This document shows positions 55,362-63,592 of a DNA stretch of 64,000 bases, piece by piece. Each line of letters starts with the position of its first letter. Position 1 is the stretch's first letter. The notes beneath the pieces were generated by a model. That model was not told the DNA's origin, ran no database searches, and saw only the letters and a program-made list of their open reading frames with translations. Source of the stretch: Brevibacterium casei CIP 102111 (GTDB taxonomy: Bacteria > Actinomycetota > Actinomycetes > Actinomycetales > Brevibacteriaceae); contig NZ_FXZC01000003.1 in assembly GCF_900169275.1 (NCBI RefSeq), positions 434,001 to 498,000 on the forward strand, given 5' to 3'. A program made the translations under genes and the position numbers.

Positions 55362-56474
55362 TCAGAGCTGGTGGCCGAGCTTGAATTCCTCTTCGCCGTC
55401 ATCGGCACCCGAGTGGGCGGCGGTGTCGCTCTCGGCGTCCTCGCGGCGGGTGTAGGAGAATCCGTCGGCGCCGATGGTCACCTCCATCTCGGAGTCGTCG
55501 GTGCGCTTCGTCAGCGGCACCGGGTTGCCCTCGAGGTCGAGGACGGTCGAGGCATCGGTGTACCACGAGGGCACAACCGGGTTTCCCCACCAGTCACGGC
55601 GCTGGTTGTCGTGGACGTCCCAGGTCACCCGCGGATTGTCCGGGTCGCCGGTGTAGTAGTCCTGCGTGTAGATCTCGATGCGGTGGCCATCGGGGTCGCG
55701 CAGGTAGAGGTAGAAGGCGTTGGACACACCGTGGCGGCCGGGTCCGCGCTCGATCATGTCGGAGAGGCGCAGCGCTCCGAGCTTGTCGCAGATCGCCAAG
55801 ATGTTGTGCTTCTCATGCGTGGCGAATGCGACGTGGTGCATGCGCGGTCCGTCGCCGCCGGTCATCGCGGTGTCGTGGACGGTGGGCTTGCGCCGCATCC
55901 ACGCTGCGTACACGGTGCCCTCGTCGTCCTGGATGTCCTCGGTGACGCGGAAGCCGAGGTCCTCCATGTAGCCCACGGCCTTCGGGACGTCCGGGGTGAC
56001 CTGGTTGAAGTGGTCGAGGCGGACGAGTGCACCGGGGGAGTAGAGGTCGTAGCGCCAGGCGAGGCGCTCGACGTGGTCGACGTCGTAGAAGAACTCGTAC
56101 GGGAAGCCGAGCGGATCCTGCACGCGCACGGAGTCGCCGATGCCGCGGACGAAGCCCTCGGACCGCCGCTCAACGGGACATCCGAGCTCACGGTAGAACG
56201 CCTCGGCGGCATCGACGTCCTCGGGGGTGCGGACCCGGAACGAGAACGCGGCCACGGCGGCCTCCGGGCCCTTCCGGAGGACGAGGTTGTGGTGGATGAA
56301 CTCCTCCATCGACCGGAGGTAGACGGTGTTCTCGTCCTCCCACGTGACCTGGAGGTCGAGGACGTCGACGTAGAAGTCCCGGGACTTCTGCAGGTCGGTG
56401 ACGACGAGTTCCATGTACGCGCAGCGCACGACATCGGGCGCGGCGACGGTGGGGGTGGTGATCGATTCGGTCAT
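55362..56474 (-). CDS. hpaD: Homoprotocatechuate 2,3-dioxygenase (type I extradiol)
   Basis: 370 residues. It cleaves 3,4-dihydroxyphenylacetate to 5-carboxymethyl-2-hydroxymuconate semialdehyde. Two pairs of VOC modules are seen. Metal ligands His155 (VRLDHFNQV), His214 (MHHVAFATH) and Glu267 (HRIEIYTQD), the acid/base His200 (TVHDTAM) and Tyr257 lie at exactly the residue numbers I recall for the Brevibacterium fuscum Fe enzyme, HPCD. That is strong evidence for function and a hint at the genus. It lies 13 bases after hpaE. Confidence 0.97.
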   Translation of the reverse strand: MTESITTPTVAAPDVVRCAYMELVVTDLQKSRDFYVDVLDLQVTWEDENTVYLRSMEEFIHHNLVLRKGPEAAVAAFSFRVRTPEDVDAAEAFYRELGCPVERRSEGFVRGIGDSVRVQDPLGFPYEFFYDVDHVERLAWRYDLYSPGALVRLDHFNQVTPDVPKAVGYMEDLGFRVTEDIQDDEGTVYAAWMRRKPTVHDTAMTGGDGPRMHHVAFATHEKHNILAICDKLGALRLSDMIERGPGRHGVSNAFYLYLRDPDGHRIEIYTQDYYTGDPDNPRVTWDVHDNQRRDWWGNPVVPSWYTDASTVLDLEGNPVPLTKRTDDSEMEVTIGADGFSYTRREDAESDTAAHSGADDGEEEFKLGHQL

Positions 56475-56487
56475 GATGGTGTTCCTC

Positions 56488-57993
56488 TCACTGCTTCCCG
56501 AAGACGGGGTTGTGGACCTCGCCGAGGTTGATGTGCACGGCCTGCTGGTCCGTGTAGAAGTCGATCGAGCGGTATCCGCCCTCGTGGCCGAGACCCGAGG
56601 CCTTGACGCCGCCGAACGGGGTGCGCAGGTCTCGGACGTTGTTCGAGTTCAGCCACACCATTCCGGACTCGACGGCCTGCGAGAAGTTGTGCGCCCGCTT
56701 GAGATCTGAAGTCCAGATGTAGGCGGCGAGCCCGTACTTCGTGTCATTGGCCAGCGCGAGCGCCTCCTCGTCGGTGGAGAAGGGGGTGATCGCGACGACG
56801 GGTCCGAAGATCTCCTCCTGGAAGATCCGGGCGTCGGGCATGACGTCGGCGAAGACGGTGGGTTCGACGAAGTTGCCGGTCTCGAATCCCTCGGGTCGGC
56901 CGCCGCCGGCGACGAGGCGCGCCTCGCCCTTGCCGATCTCGACGTACGACATGACCTTCTCGTAGTGCTCGGGGTGGACGAGGGCTGCGACCTCGGTGGC
57001 GGGGTCCGAGGGCAGGCCGACCTTGACGCGCTTGGCCTGCGCGGCGTAGCGCTCGACGAACTCGTCATAGATCGACTCCTCGACGAGGATGCGCGAACCG
57101 GCGGTGCAGCGCTCCCCGTTGAGGGAGAAGACACCGAAGATCGTCGCGTTGATCGCTGCGTCGAGGTCGGCATCGGCGAAGACGACGGCCGGGGACTTGC
57201 CGCCGAGCTCCATCGAGAGGCCCTTGAGCCAGGGGGCGGCGTTGGCGAAGATCGTCTGTCCCGTCTTCGACTCACCGGTGAAGGAGATGAGCGGGACGTC
57301 GGGGTGCTTGACGAGCGAGTCCCCGGCGAAGCCCTCCTCCCCGAAGCCGTTGACCATGTTGAACACGCCGGTGGGCAGGCCCGCCTCTTCGAAGATGCCC
57401 GGCCACAGCGACGCCGAGAGCGGGGTGAACTCGGCGGGCTTGAGCACGACGGTGTTGCCGGTCGCGATCGCCGGGGCGAGCTTCCACGACTCGAGCATGA
57501 ACGGGGTGTTCCACGGGGTGATGAGGCCGGCGACGCCGATCGGCTTGCGGTTGACGTAGTTGGCCTGACGGCCGGGAACCTTGTAGGCGTCGTCGACCTG
57601 GGCGACGATGAGGTCGGCGAAGAAGCGGAAGTTCTCCGCCGCCCGACGCGCCTGCCCCTTGGCCTGGGTGATCGGCAGACCGGAATCGTACGACTCCATC
57701 TCGGCGAGCTCGTGCTCGCGGCTCTCGACGATGTCGGCGATCCTGTTGAGCACCCGAGCGCGCTCACGCGGGAGCATCGTCGGCCACGGCCCCTCCTCGA
57801 AGGCCTTCTTCGCTGCCGCCACGGCCCGGTCGATGTCGGCCTTCTTGCCGGAGGCGGCCTTGATGTAGGGCTCGTTGGTCACCGGGTTGATGACGTCGAA
57901 CTCGTCGCCGTCGAGGGAGTCGACGAACTCCCCGCCGATGTAGTGGCGGATCTTCTCCGGCAGGTTCGCAGGTGCAGTGGTGGACTCGGTCAT
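56488..57993 (-). CDS. hpaE: 5-carboxymethyl-2-hydroxymuconate semialdehyde dehydrogenase
   Basis: 501 residues, aldehyde dehydrogenase superfamily. It oxidises the hpaD product with NAD+. Visible are the oxyanion Asn region GLITPWNTPFMLESWKLAPA, ISFTGESKTGQTIF, the general base MELGGKSPAVVF, the catalytic Cys in NGERCTAGSRI and EEIFGPVVAI. The start overlaps the stop of the gntR gene as ATGA. It is the third gene of the operon. Confidence 0.94.
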   Translation of the reverse strand: MTESTTAPANLPEKIRHYIGGEFVDSLDGDEFDVINPVTNEPYIKAASGKKADIDRAVAAAKKAFEEGPWPTMLPRERARVLNRIADIVESREHELAEMESYDSGLPITQAKGQARRAAENFRFFADLIVAQVDDAYKVPGRQANYVNRKPIGVAGLITPWNTPFMLESWKLAPAIATGNTVVLKPAEFTPLSASLWPGIFEEAGLPTGVFNMVNGFGEEGFAGDSLVKHPDVPLISFTGESKTGQTIFANAAPWLKGLSMELGGKSPAVVFADADLDAAINATIFGVFSLNGERCTAGSRILVEESIYDEFVERYAAQAKRVKVGLPSDPATEVAALVHPEHYEKVMSYVEIGKGEARLVAGGGRPEGFETGNFVEPTVFADVMPDARIFQEEIFGPVVAITPFSTDEEALALANDTKYGLAAYIWTSDLKRAHNFSQAVESGMVWLNSNNVRDLRTPFGGVKASGLGHEGGYRSIDFYTDQQAVHINLGEVHNPVFGKQ

Positions 57994-58679
57994 GACTTGT
58001 CCCTCTCTGGTGCGGTGGTGGCTTCCTGGTAGCTGTGCAGTGTGGCGGTGCGGTGGGCGCGGACGACCCGTTCGACCTCGTCCGCCGAGGCGGCCGCCCG
58101 GATGAGTGCGATGATCCGGGAGTGCTCGTCGACGGAGTCGCGTGCCCGTCCGGGCACGAACGCGAACGTCGAGTTCCGCAGGTGCGCGAGCCGATCCCAT
58201 TCGAGGCCGACGAGCGTGCGCAGCCGGTCGTTGGGGCAGCGGGCGAAGAGCGCGGCGTGGAACTCGTGGTTGAGGCGGGTGAATTCGACGGCGTCGAAGT
58301 CGGTGAGCAGTGCCCGCATCTGCTCGTTGAGGTCCTCCGCCGCGGCGAGGTCGGCCGCGGTGATGTGGGTCAGGGCCTGTGCGGTCGCCGCGCCTTCGAG
58401 CACGGCGACGGCCTCCATCGACTGGACGTAGGATCCGTGGTCGACCATCGCCACCCGGGCCCCGACGTTGCGTTCGAAGGTGACGAGCCCGTCGGCCTCG
58501 AGCCGGCGGATCGCCTCCCTGACGGGGACGACCGAGGTGTCGAGCTCGACGGCGATCTGGGAGAGCACAAGTTTGTCGCCGGCGTCGAAGGTGTGATCGC
58601 CGATGCGCTCACGGATCCACTGGTACGCGTGCTCGGCCTTGCTCAGAGGCTGGCTCGGCGACACCGGCTGCGCACTCAT
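57990..58679 (-). CDS. GntR family regulator (FCD/FadR subfamily), probable regulator of the hpa genes
   Basis: 229 residues. The winged helix is near residues 12-80 (IRERIGDHTFDAGDKLVLSQIAVELD, PVREAIRRLEADGLVTFERNVGARV). The C-terminal FCD domain (~95-215) has the metal-binding Asp/His pattern (FTRLNHEFHAALFARC, HRTATLHSYQE). It is embedded between hpaG and hpaE with ATGA overlaps on both sides, so it is made together with its presumed targets. Palindromes ATCGTATACGAT, of the GTATAC type bound by FCD regulators, lie in the promoter region. Confidence 0.9.
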   Translation of the reverse strand: MSAQPVSPSQPLSKAEHAYQWIRERIGDHTFDAGDKLVLSQIAVELDTSVVPVREAIRRLEADGLVTFERNVGARVAMVDHGSYVQSMEAVAVLEGAATAQALTHITAADLAAAEDLNEQMRALLTDFDAVEFTRLNHEFHAALFARCPNDRLRTLVGLEWDRLAHLRNSTFAFVPGRARDSVDEHSRIIALIRAAASADEVERVVRAHRTATLHSYQEATTAPERDKS

Positions 58680-60169
58680 CGCGCGGACTTCCATTCCTCG
58701 AACTTCGCCTTCCATTCGCCCTTGGGCGGGAAGAGCTCTTCGATCGGGTTGCCGGCGGCGACCTGCTCGGCGACCCAGCCGTCCTCGACCTCTTTGGCCA
58801 GGGCGGCGTCGACGACCTCCTCGGCGAGGTTCCGGGGGATGACGATGACGCCGTCGTCGTCGCCGACGATGACATCGCCGGGAAGGACGGTCGCGTTCCC
58901 GCAGGCCACGGCCACATCGGACTCCCACGGGACGTGCTTGCGGCCGAGCACCGCAGGGTTGCGGGAGGTCGCGAACACCGGGAGGATGCCGGCCACCTCG
59001 GCGGAGTCGCGAACCCCTCCGTCGGTGACGACCCCGGCGGCGCCGAGAGCCTTGGCCCGCAGCGCGAGGACGTCGCCGAGGGTGCCCGATCCGGACTCAC
59101 CGCGGGCCTCGATGACGATGACCTCGCCCTCCCCCAGGCTGTCGAAGGCGCGCTTCTGCGCGTTGTAGCCGCCGCCGTGGGATGTGAAGAGGTCCTCACG
59201 GTTGGGCACGAAGCGCAGGGTCTTCGCGACGCCGACGATCCGGCTGCCCGGGGTCAGCGGGGCGACGCCCTCGATGACGACGTTGTTGAGCCCACGGGCC
59301 CGCAGCTGGGCCGAGAGTCCCGCCGTCGGGGCCTCGGCGAGCTTCGCCCGCAGCTCTGCGGGGAGGGCTGTGCCGGCAGCGGCGCTGTCCGTGCCGCCCT
59401 CGGCCGGCAGGCCGGCGGCCTCCGCCGAGCCCCACGCGTCGATGCGCAGGTCGTCGTTGACGGCAGGAGTGCTGCCGAGGTCGGCGTCGAAGTCGCCGGG
59501 TCCCTCGACGACCTCGGTGCGCAGGCGACCGGAGCTCAGCTCCTGCCCCGTCCTCGCCGAGGCGGTGCTCACCTCGACCTCGACGACGTCGCCGGGGACG
59601 ACGACGCTCGAGCCCGACGGGGTGCCGGTGAGGATGACGTCACCGGGTTCGAGGGTGAAGTGCTGGCTGAGGTCGGCGATGATCCGGGTGAGCGGGAAGA
59701 TCAGCTGCTCGGGACCGGTGCCGTCGTCTTGGACGAGGGAGCCGTTGACCCAGGTGCGGATGCGCAGGGCCTCGGGGTCCACCTCGGCGGCGGGGATGAG
59801 TTCGGGTCCGAGGGGGGTGTAGCCGTCACGGCTCTTCGACCTCACGTTCGAGCCCTTGTCGGGGGCCTTGAGGTCATAGAGGCCGAAGTCGTTGGCCGCG
59901 GTGACGCCTGAGACGTGGTCCCATGCGGCCTCGGCGGGGATGCGGTGGGCGGGGGTGCCGATGACGACGGCGACCTCGCCTTCGAAGGCGAGCAGTTCGG
60001 TGCCGGCGGGACGGGCGATCGTCTCACCGCTGTCCGCGAGCGAGCTCGTCGCCTTGAGGAAGTACGAGGGAGCGGCGGGACGGCGGCCGCGCTGGGCGGC
60101 ACGGGACTCGTAGGCCACGTGGACGGCGATGATCTTGCCGGGCCGGGTGGGGACTGCTGCGTTCGTCAT
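58676..60169 (-). CDS. FAH-domain protein fused to an RraA-like domain; probable HpaG-type isomerase/decarboxylase
   Basis: 497 residues. The N-terminal ~1-250 is a fumarylacetoacetate-hydrolase-fold domain with the metal-site Glu pair in AFEGEVAVVIG (Glu63, Glu65), AANDFGLYDL (Asp94) and LEPGDVILTGTPSG. The C-terminal ~280-497 is RraA-like: GVAKTLRFVP, GVVTDGGVRD (382-388) and PGDVIVGDDDGVIVIP. Classic HpaG has two FAH halves performing decarboxylation (OPET) and isomerisation (HHDD). Here an RraA-type domain, whose family includes oxaloacetate/HMG aldolase-decarboxylases, replaces one. It is the first gene of the hpa operon; function is inferred. Confidence 0.85.
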   Translation of the reverse strand: MTNAAVPTRPGKIIAVHVAYESRAAQRGRRPAAPSYFLKATSSLADSGETIARPAGTELLAFEGEVAVVIGTPAHRIPAEAAWDHVSGVTAANDFGLYDLKAPDKGSNVRSKSRDGYTPLGPELIPAAEVDPEALRIRTWVNGSLVQDDGTGPEQLIFPLTRIIADLSQHFTLEPGDVILTGTPSGSSVVVPGDVVEVEVSTASARTGQELSSGRLRTEVVEGPGDFDADLGSTPAVNDDLRIDAWGSAEAAGLPAEGGTDSAAAGTALPAELRAKLAEAPTAGLSAQLRARGLNNVVIEGVAPLTPGSRIVGVAKTLRFVPNREDLFTSHGGGYNAQKRAFDSLGEGEVIVIEARGESGSGTLGDVLALRAKALGAAGVVTDGGVRDSAEVAGILPVFATSRNPAVLGRKHVPWESDVAVACGNATVLPGDVIVGDDDGVIVIPRNLAEEVVDAALAKEVEDGWVAEQVAAGNPIEELFPPKGEWKAKFEEWKSAR

Positions 60170-60202
60170 CGAAACCTCGTTCTCTCGTCCTTGACTTCTT
60201 GG

Positions 60203-60231
60203 ATCGTATACGATGCAGAAGCAGTCGACAA
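60203..60231 (-). promoter_or_regulatory. hpa operon promoter overlapped by a GntR-type palindrome
   Basis: On the minus strand TTGTCG (60231-60226) and TACGAT (60208-60203) are 17 bases apart, 34 bases upstream of the first hpa gene. ATCGTATACGAT (60203-60214) is a perfect 12-bp palindrome covering the -10 box, which suits repression by the GntR/FCD protein of the operon. Confidence 0.65.
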
Positions 60232-60274
60232 GGGTACGACCGAATTTTGTCGGAACGCACCCCCGCCTCGGCGT

Positions 60275-60298
60275 GATCGTATATGAACTGATACGATC
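60275..60298. promoter_or_regulatory. Second GntR-type inverted repeat near the hydroxylase gene
   Basis: GATCGTAT (60275-60282) and ATACGATC (60291-60298) are perfect 8-bp inverted copies separated by 8 bases. The half-site is the same as in the palindrome at 60203-60214. It lies 76 bases upstream of the hydroxylase start, so both divergent genes are probably under one regulator. Confidence 0.62.
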
Positions 60299-60373
60299 TG
60301 GATCACAAGGTGCGCGCCGGATCACAGACGATCACCACGGCGCACAAAGGCGTGTGAGGAACCGGAGGCTGAA

Positions 60374-62314
60374 ATGCACTTCCACCAGGACGGGTACGTG
60401 TCCGCGGACCCGCGGATCGAGGACGCAGCGGGCTACGGCATCGATCGACCTGAGTCCCTGCCCGACGTCGTCGACGTGCTCATCGTCGGCAGCGGTCCCG
60501 CCGGCATGGTCGCCGCCGCCCAGCTCGCGCAGTATCCCGACGTCAACACCCGCATCATCGAGAAGCGCGACGGCCGGCTCGTCATCGGTCAGGCCGACGG
60601 CATCCAGGCCCGATCGGTCGAGACGTTCCAGGCCTTCGGGTTCGCCGAGGAGATCATGCGCGAGGGCTACCACATCACCGAGATGGCGTTCTGGAACCCC
60701 GACCCGGACAATCCCGGGCACATCATCCGCACCGGCCGACCCAAGGACGACGAGACCGGGGTGAGCGAATTCCCCCACCTCATCGTCAACCAGGCCCGCG
60801 TCCTCGACTACTTCGCCCAGTTCGCCCGGCAGTCCCCGGCGCGGATCGAACCCGACTACGGCATCGAGTTCGTCGACCTCACCGTCGAGGACCCGGCGAC
60901 GGCGGCCGACCCGAAGCACCCGGTCTCCGTCATCGTGCGCTACACCGCGGGCGAACGCGCCGGTCAGCAGCGGACGATCCGCGCGGGCTTCGTCATCGGC
61001 AGCGACGGCGCCCGCTCGGGCGTGCGCTCGGCGATCGGGCGGAAGATGTCCGGCGACCAGGCCAACCATGCGTGGGGCGTCATGGACGTGCTCGCGAACA
61101 CCGACTTCCCCGACATCCGGACGAAGTGCGCGATCTCGTCGAAGCACGGCAACATCCTCCTCATCCCCCGCGAGGGCGGTCACCTCTTCCGCATGTACGT
61201 CGACCTCGGCGAGGTGCCTGCCGACGATGCCAGGAAGGTGCGCCAGACGAGCATCGAGGAGATCATCGCGAAGGCCAATGCGATCCTCACCCCGTACTCG
61301 CTCGACGTGAAGAACGTCGCGTGGCACAGCGTCTACGAGGTCGGGCACCGGCTCACCGACGCCTTCGACGACACCGACGACACCACCCCCGGCTCCCCCT
61401 GCCCGCGCGTCTTCATCACCGGCGACGCCTGCCACACGCACTCGGCGAAGGCCGGACAGGGCATGAACGTCTCGATGCAGGACGGGTTCAACATCGCGTG
61501 GAAGCTCGGGCAGGTCGCTTCGGGACGCTCCTCGGAGGAGCTGCTGCGGACGTACTCGGCCGAGCGGCAGGTGACGGCGAAGAACCTCATCGACTTCGAC
61601 AAGGAGTGGTCGACGCTCATGGCCACCCCGCAGGACGAGCTCCCGGACAAGGCGTACCTCGAGGAGTTCTACGTCAAGACCGCCGAATTCCCCGCCGGCT
61701 TCATGACCGAGTACACGGAGTCGATGATCACGGCGACGACGGAGAACCAGGAGCTCGCGACCGGATTCCCCGTGGGCAAGCGGTTCAAGTCGGCCATGGT
61801 CAACCGCGTCTGCGACGCCTACCCCCTTCACCTCGGGCATGAGGCCAAGGCCGACGGACGCTGGCGGGTCTACGTCTTCGCTGATAGGGCGGCACCTGCA
61901 CCGGCCGTGGAAGCCGCGGCCGGCGTCGACGAGGCGGCGGTGACGGGTGTGCCCGCACTGGCGGAGTGGTTCGAATCCGATCCGGCGTCTCCGCTCGTCG
62001 CGTACCGCCGCACGGGCGAGGACATCGACGCCCTCGTCGAACTCAACGTCATCTACCAGCAGCCGCACACGGAGTTCGACTTCACCGACGTGCCGCAGGT
62101 CTTCCGCCCCTACATCGGGAAGTTCGGTCTCGAGTACCTCGAGAAGATCTACGCCGCCCTGCCCGACGACGACATCTTCGAGACCCGCGGCATCAGCCGG
62201 GACGGCGCCGTCGTCATCGTCCGCCCCGACCAGTACGTCTCCGGTGTCTTCCCGCTCGATGCGCGCGAGGAGATCGGGAAGTTCTTCGCCGGGGTCTTCC
62301 TCCCCGAGGAGTGA
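60374..62314 (+). CDS. FAD-dependent aromatic hydroxylase (phenol hydroxylase / 3-hydroxybenzoate 4-monooxygenase-like)
   Basis: 646 residues, matching the large PheA/MobA-type single-component flavoprotein monooxygenases. The FAD fold is VLIVGSGPAGMVAAAQLAQ, the DG motif is GFVIGSDGARSGVR, and the FAD-pyrophosphate GD motif is VFITGDACHTHSAKAGQGMN. A thioredoxin-like C-terminal domain starts near 510. Similar enzymes hydroxylate 3-hydroxybenzoate or phenols next to the existing hydroxyl. Divergent pairing with the homoprotocatechuate operon suggests the substrate is a hydroxyphenylacetate, giving 3,4-dihydroxyphenylacetate; this is inference. Confidence 0.82.
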   Translation: MHFHQDGYVSADPRIEDAAGYGIDRPESLPDVVDVLIVGSGPAGMVAAAQLAQYPDVNTRIIEKRDGRLVIGQADGIQARSVETFQAFGFAEEIMREGYHITEMAFWNPDPDNPGHIIRTGRPKDDETGVSEFPHLIVNQARVLDYFAQFARQSPARIEPDYGIEFVDLTVEDPATAADPKHPVSVIVRYTAGERAGQQRTIRAGFVIGSDGARSGVRSAIGRKMSGDQANHAWGVMDVLANTDFPDIRTKCAISSKHGNILLIPREGGHLFRMYVDLGEVPADDARKVRQTSIEEIIAKANAILTPYSLDVKNVAWHSVYEVGHRLTDAFDDTDDTTPGSPCPRVFITGDACHTHSAKAGQGMNVSMQDGFNIAWKLGQVASGRSSEELLRTYSAERQVTAKNLIDFDKEWSTLMATPQDELPDKAYLEEFYVKTAEFPAGFMTEYTESMITATTENQELATGFPVGKRFKSAMVNRVCDAYPLHLGHEAKADGRWRVYVFADRAAPAPAVEAAAGVDEAAVTGVPALAEWFESDPASPLVAYRRTGEDIDALVELNVIYQQPHTEFDFTDVPQVFRPYIGKFGLEYLEKIYAALPDDDIFETRGISRDGAVVIVRPDQYVSGVFPLDAREEIGKFFAGVFLPEE

Positions 62315-62434
62315 GGCGCGGGTTTCCTGGGAGCGGCTGCACCCGCTTCCCGTGGAGTGCGGGCGAGCTGAGAGCTGACTGACGACCTGCGCCGAGGTAT
62401 CGGAAAGTCAGCTTGCCTGTGGCAGGGTGAACGT

Positions 62435-62905
62435 ATGGCTACGAATGAGAAGAGCATCACAGTCACACGGACCATCGACCACCCGACGAAGGAGATCTTC
62501 GACGTCCTCACCCTGCCCGACAACCACACGCAGTTCGACGGTTCGGGCATGGTGCAGTCGGCGGAGAAGTCCCAGCGCATCCAGGGTGTCGGCGACGTGT
62601 TCGTCATGAACATGTACGCCGAGGCGATGGGCGGCGACTACCAGATGCACAACCATGTCACCGCGTACGACGAGAACAAGATGGTCGGCTGGCAGCCGGC
62701 GCAGGCCGACGACCCGAAGGAGCCGGGCGGCTGGGAATGGCTGTACGAGCTCAACGCGGCCGGACCCGACTCCACCGAGGTGACGCTCACCTACGACTGG
62801 TCGAAGGTCGACGACCCGAAGCTGCTGCCGCTCTTCCCCGTCGTCAGCGAGGAGCAGCTCGACGAGTCGCTCAACAAGCTCGCGGCCGCCGTCTCCGATC
62901 GCTGA
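62435..62905 (+). CDS. SRPBCC (START-like) family protein
   Basis: 156 residues. The pattern SITVTRTIDHPTKEIFDVLTLPDNHTQFDGSG, a central NHVTAYDENKMVGWQPA and a C-terminal SEEQLDESLNKLAAAV helix fit the polyketide-cyclase/dehydrase-like SRPBCC fold with a hydrophobic ligand cavity. The ligand is unknown. It stands alone, 120 bases after the hydroxylase, and is convergent with a membrane-protein gene. Confidence 0.78.
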   Translation: MATNEKSITVTRTIDHPTKEIFDVLTLPDNHTQFDGSGMVQSAEKSQRIQGVGDVFVMNMYAEAMGGDYQMHNHVTAYDENKMVGWQPAQADDPKEPGGWEWLYELNAAGPDSTEVTLTYDWSKVDDPKLLPLFPVVSEEQLDESLNKLAAAVSDR

Positions 62906-62957
62906 CGTCGCGGCGGCCACCGTTGGTGGCTGACGCGGCCGTTCGACCGCCGCCGCC

Positions 62958-63521
62958 TCAGAACCGCGAGCCGGAGAAGCGCTCCGCGTGCCTGCGGTGG
63001 CGGCAGTGGCGGCTGCCAGCGAGCCCGAAAATGCCCCCGACGATGAGGGCGGCACTGCCGAGCGCCCAGAGTGCGGCGCCGGGAGCCGGGTAGCCGATCT
63101 CCATGCCGCCGATCCAGCGCCCCTGCTCGTCCTGGCCGTCCCACATGAAGAACGGCGGGTCCATGATCATCGCCACGAGGGCGACGAGGAGGACGAGGCC
63201 GACGATGACGGCGGCCGGGGACCAGAGAGTGAGCGATCGGGAGAGCCACGCGGTGACCGCGCAGACGAGGATCGCCGCCCAGGGCAGGACGAAGGCGACG
63301 TCGAAGTTCTCGGGGCTGATCGGGTGCTCACCGAGTGAGGTGATGAGCAGGCGTGGACCTCTGTCGTTGCCGCTGTCGAGGACCGGGACCCAGATCATCG
63401 CGATCCACGCGGCCACCGTGATCAGCGGCAACCACCGGGCGATCCAGCGTGCGCGCCTGCCCTGGGGGAGCAGCTGCGTGCCGATCGCGTCGGGACGGTC
63501 CACGGTGTTCATGACCATCAT
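62958..63521 (-). CDS. Membrane protein of unknown function
   Basis: 187 residues with about four membrane helices (WLPLITVAAWIAMIWVPVL, VLPWAAILVCAVTAWLS, AAVIVGLVLLVALVAMIMD, ALWALGSAALIVGGIFGL) and a basic His/Arg-rich C-terminus (GSRHCRHRRHAERF). A short external loop after helix 1 and a WDGQDEQGRW segment are conspicuous. Starts at MMVMNTV; a third Met (63512) is an alternative. No family recognised. Confidence 0.6.
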   Translation of the reverse strand: MMVMNTVDRPDAIGTQLLPQGRRARWIARWLPLITVAAWIAMIWVPVLDSGNDRGPRLLITSLGEHPISPENFDVAFVLPWAAILVCAVTAWLSRSLTLWSPAAVIVGLVLLVALVAMIMDPPFFMWDGQDEQGRWIGGMEIGYPAPGAALWALGSAALIVGGIFGLAGSRHCRHRRHAERFSGSRF

Positions 63522-63542
63522 TCTTCGGCGCTGCCCGACCGG

Positions 63543-63577
63543 GCCGGTGACAGCGATGTTGCAGAACTGTCACCGGC
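63543..63577 (-). terminator. Hairpin after the right-edge gene
   Basis: GCCGGTGACAG (63543-63553) and CTGTCACCGGC (63567-63577) form a perfect 11-bp stem with a 13-base loop, 15 bases beyond the stop codon of the minus-strand gene at the edge. Confidence 0.65.
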
Positions 63578-63592
63578 TCGCGTCAGGCGCCC

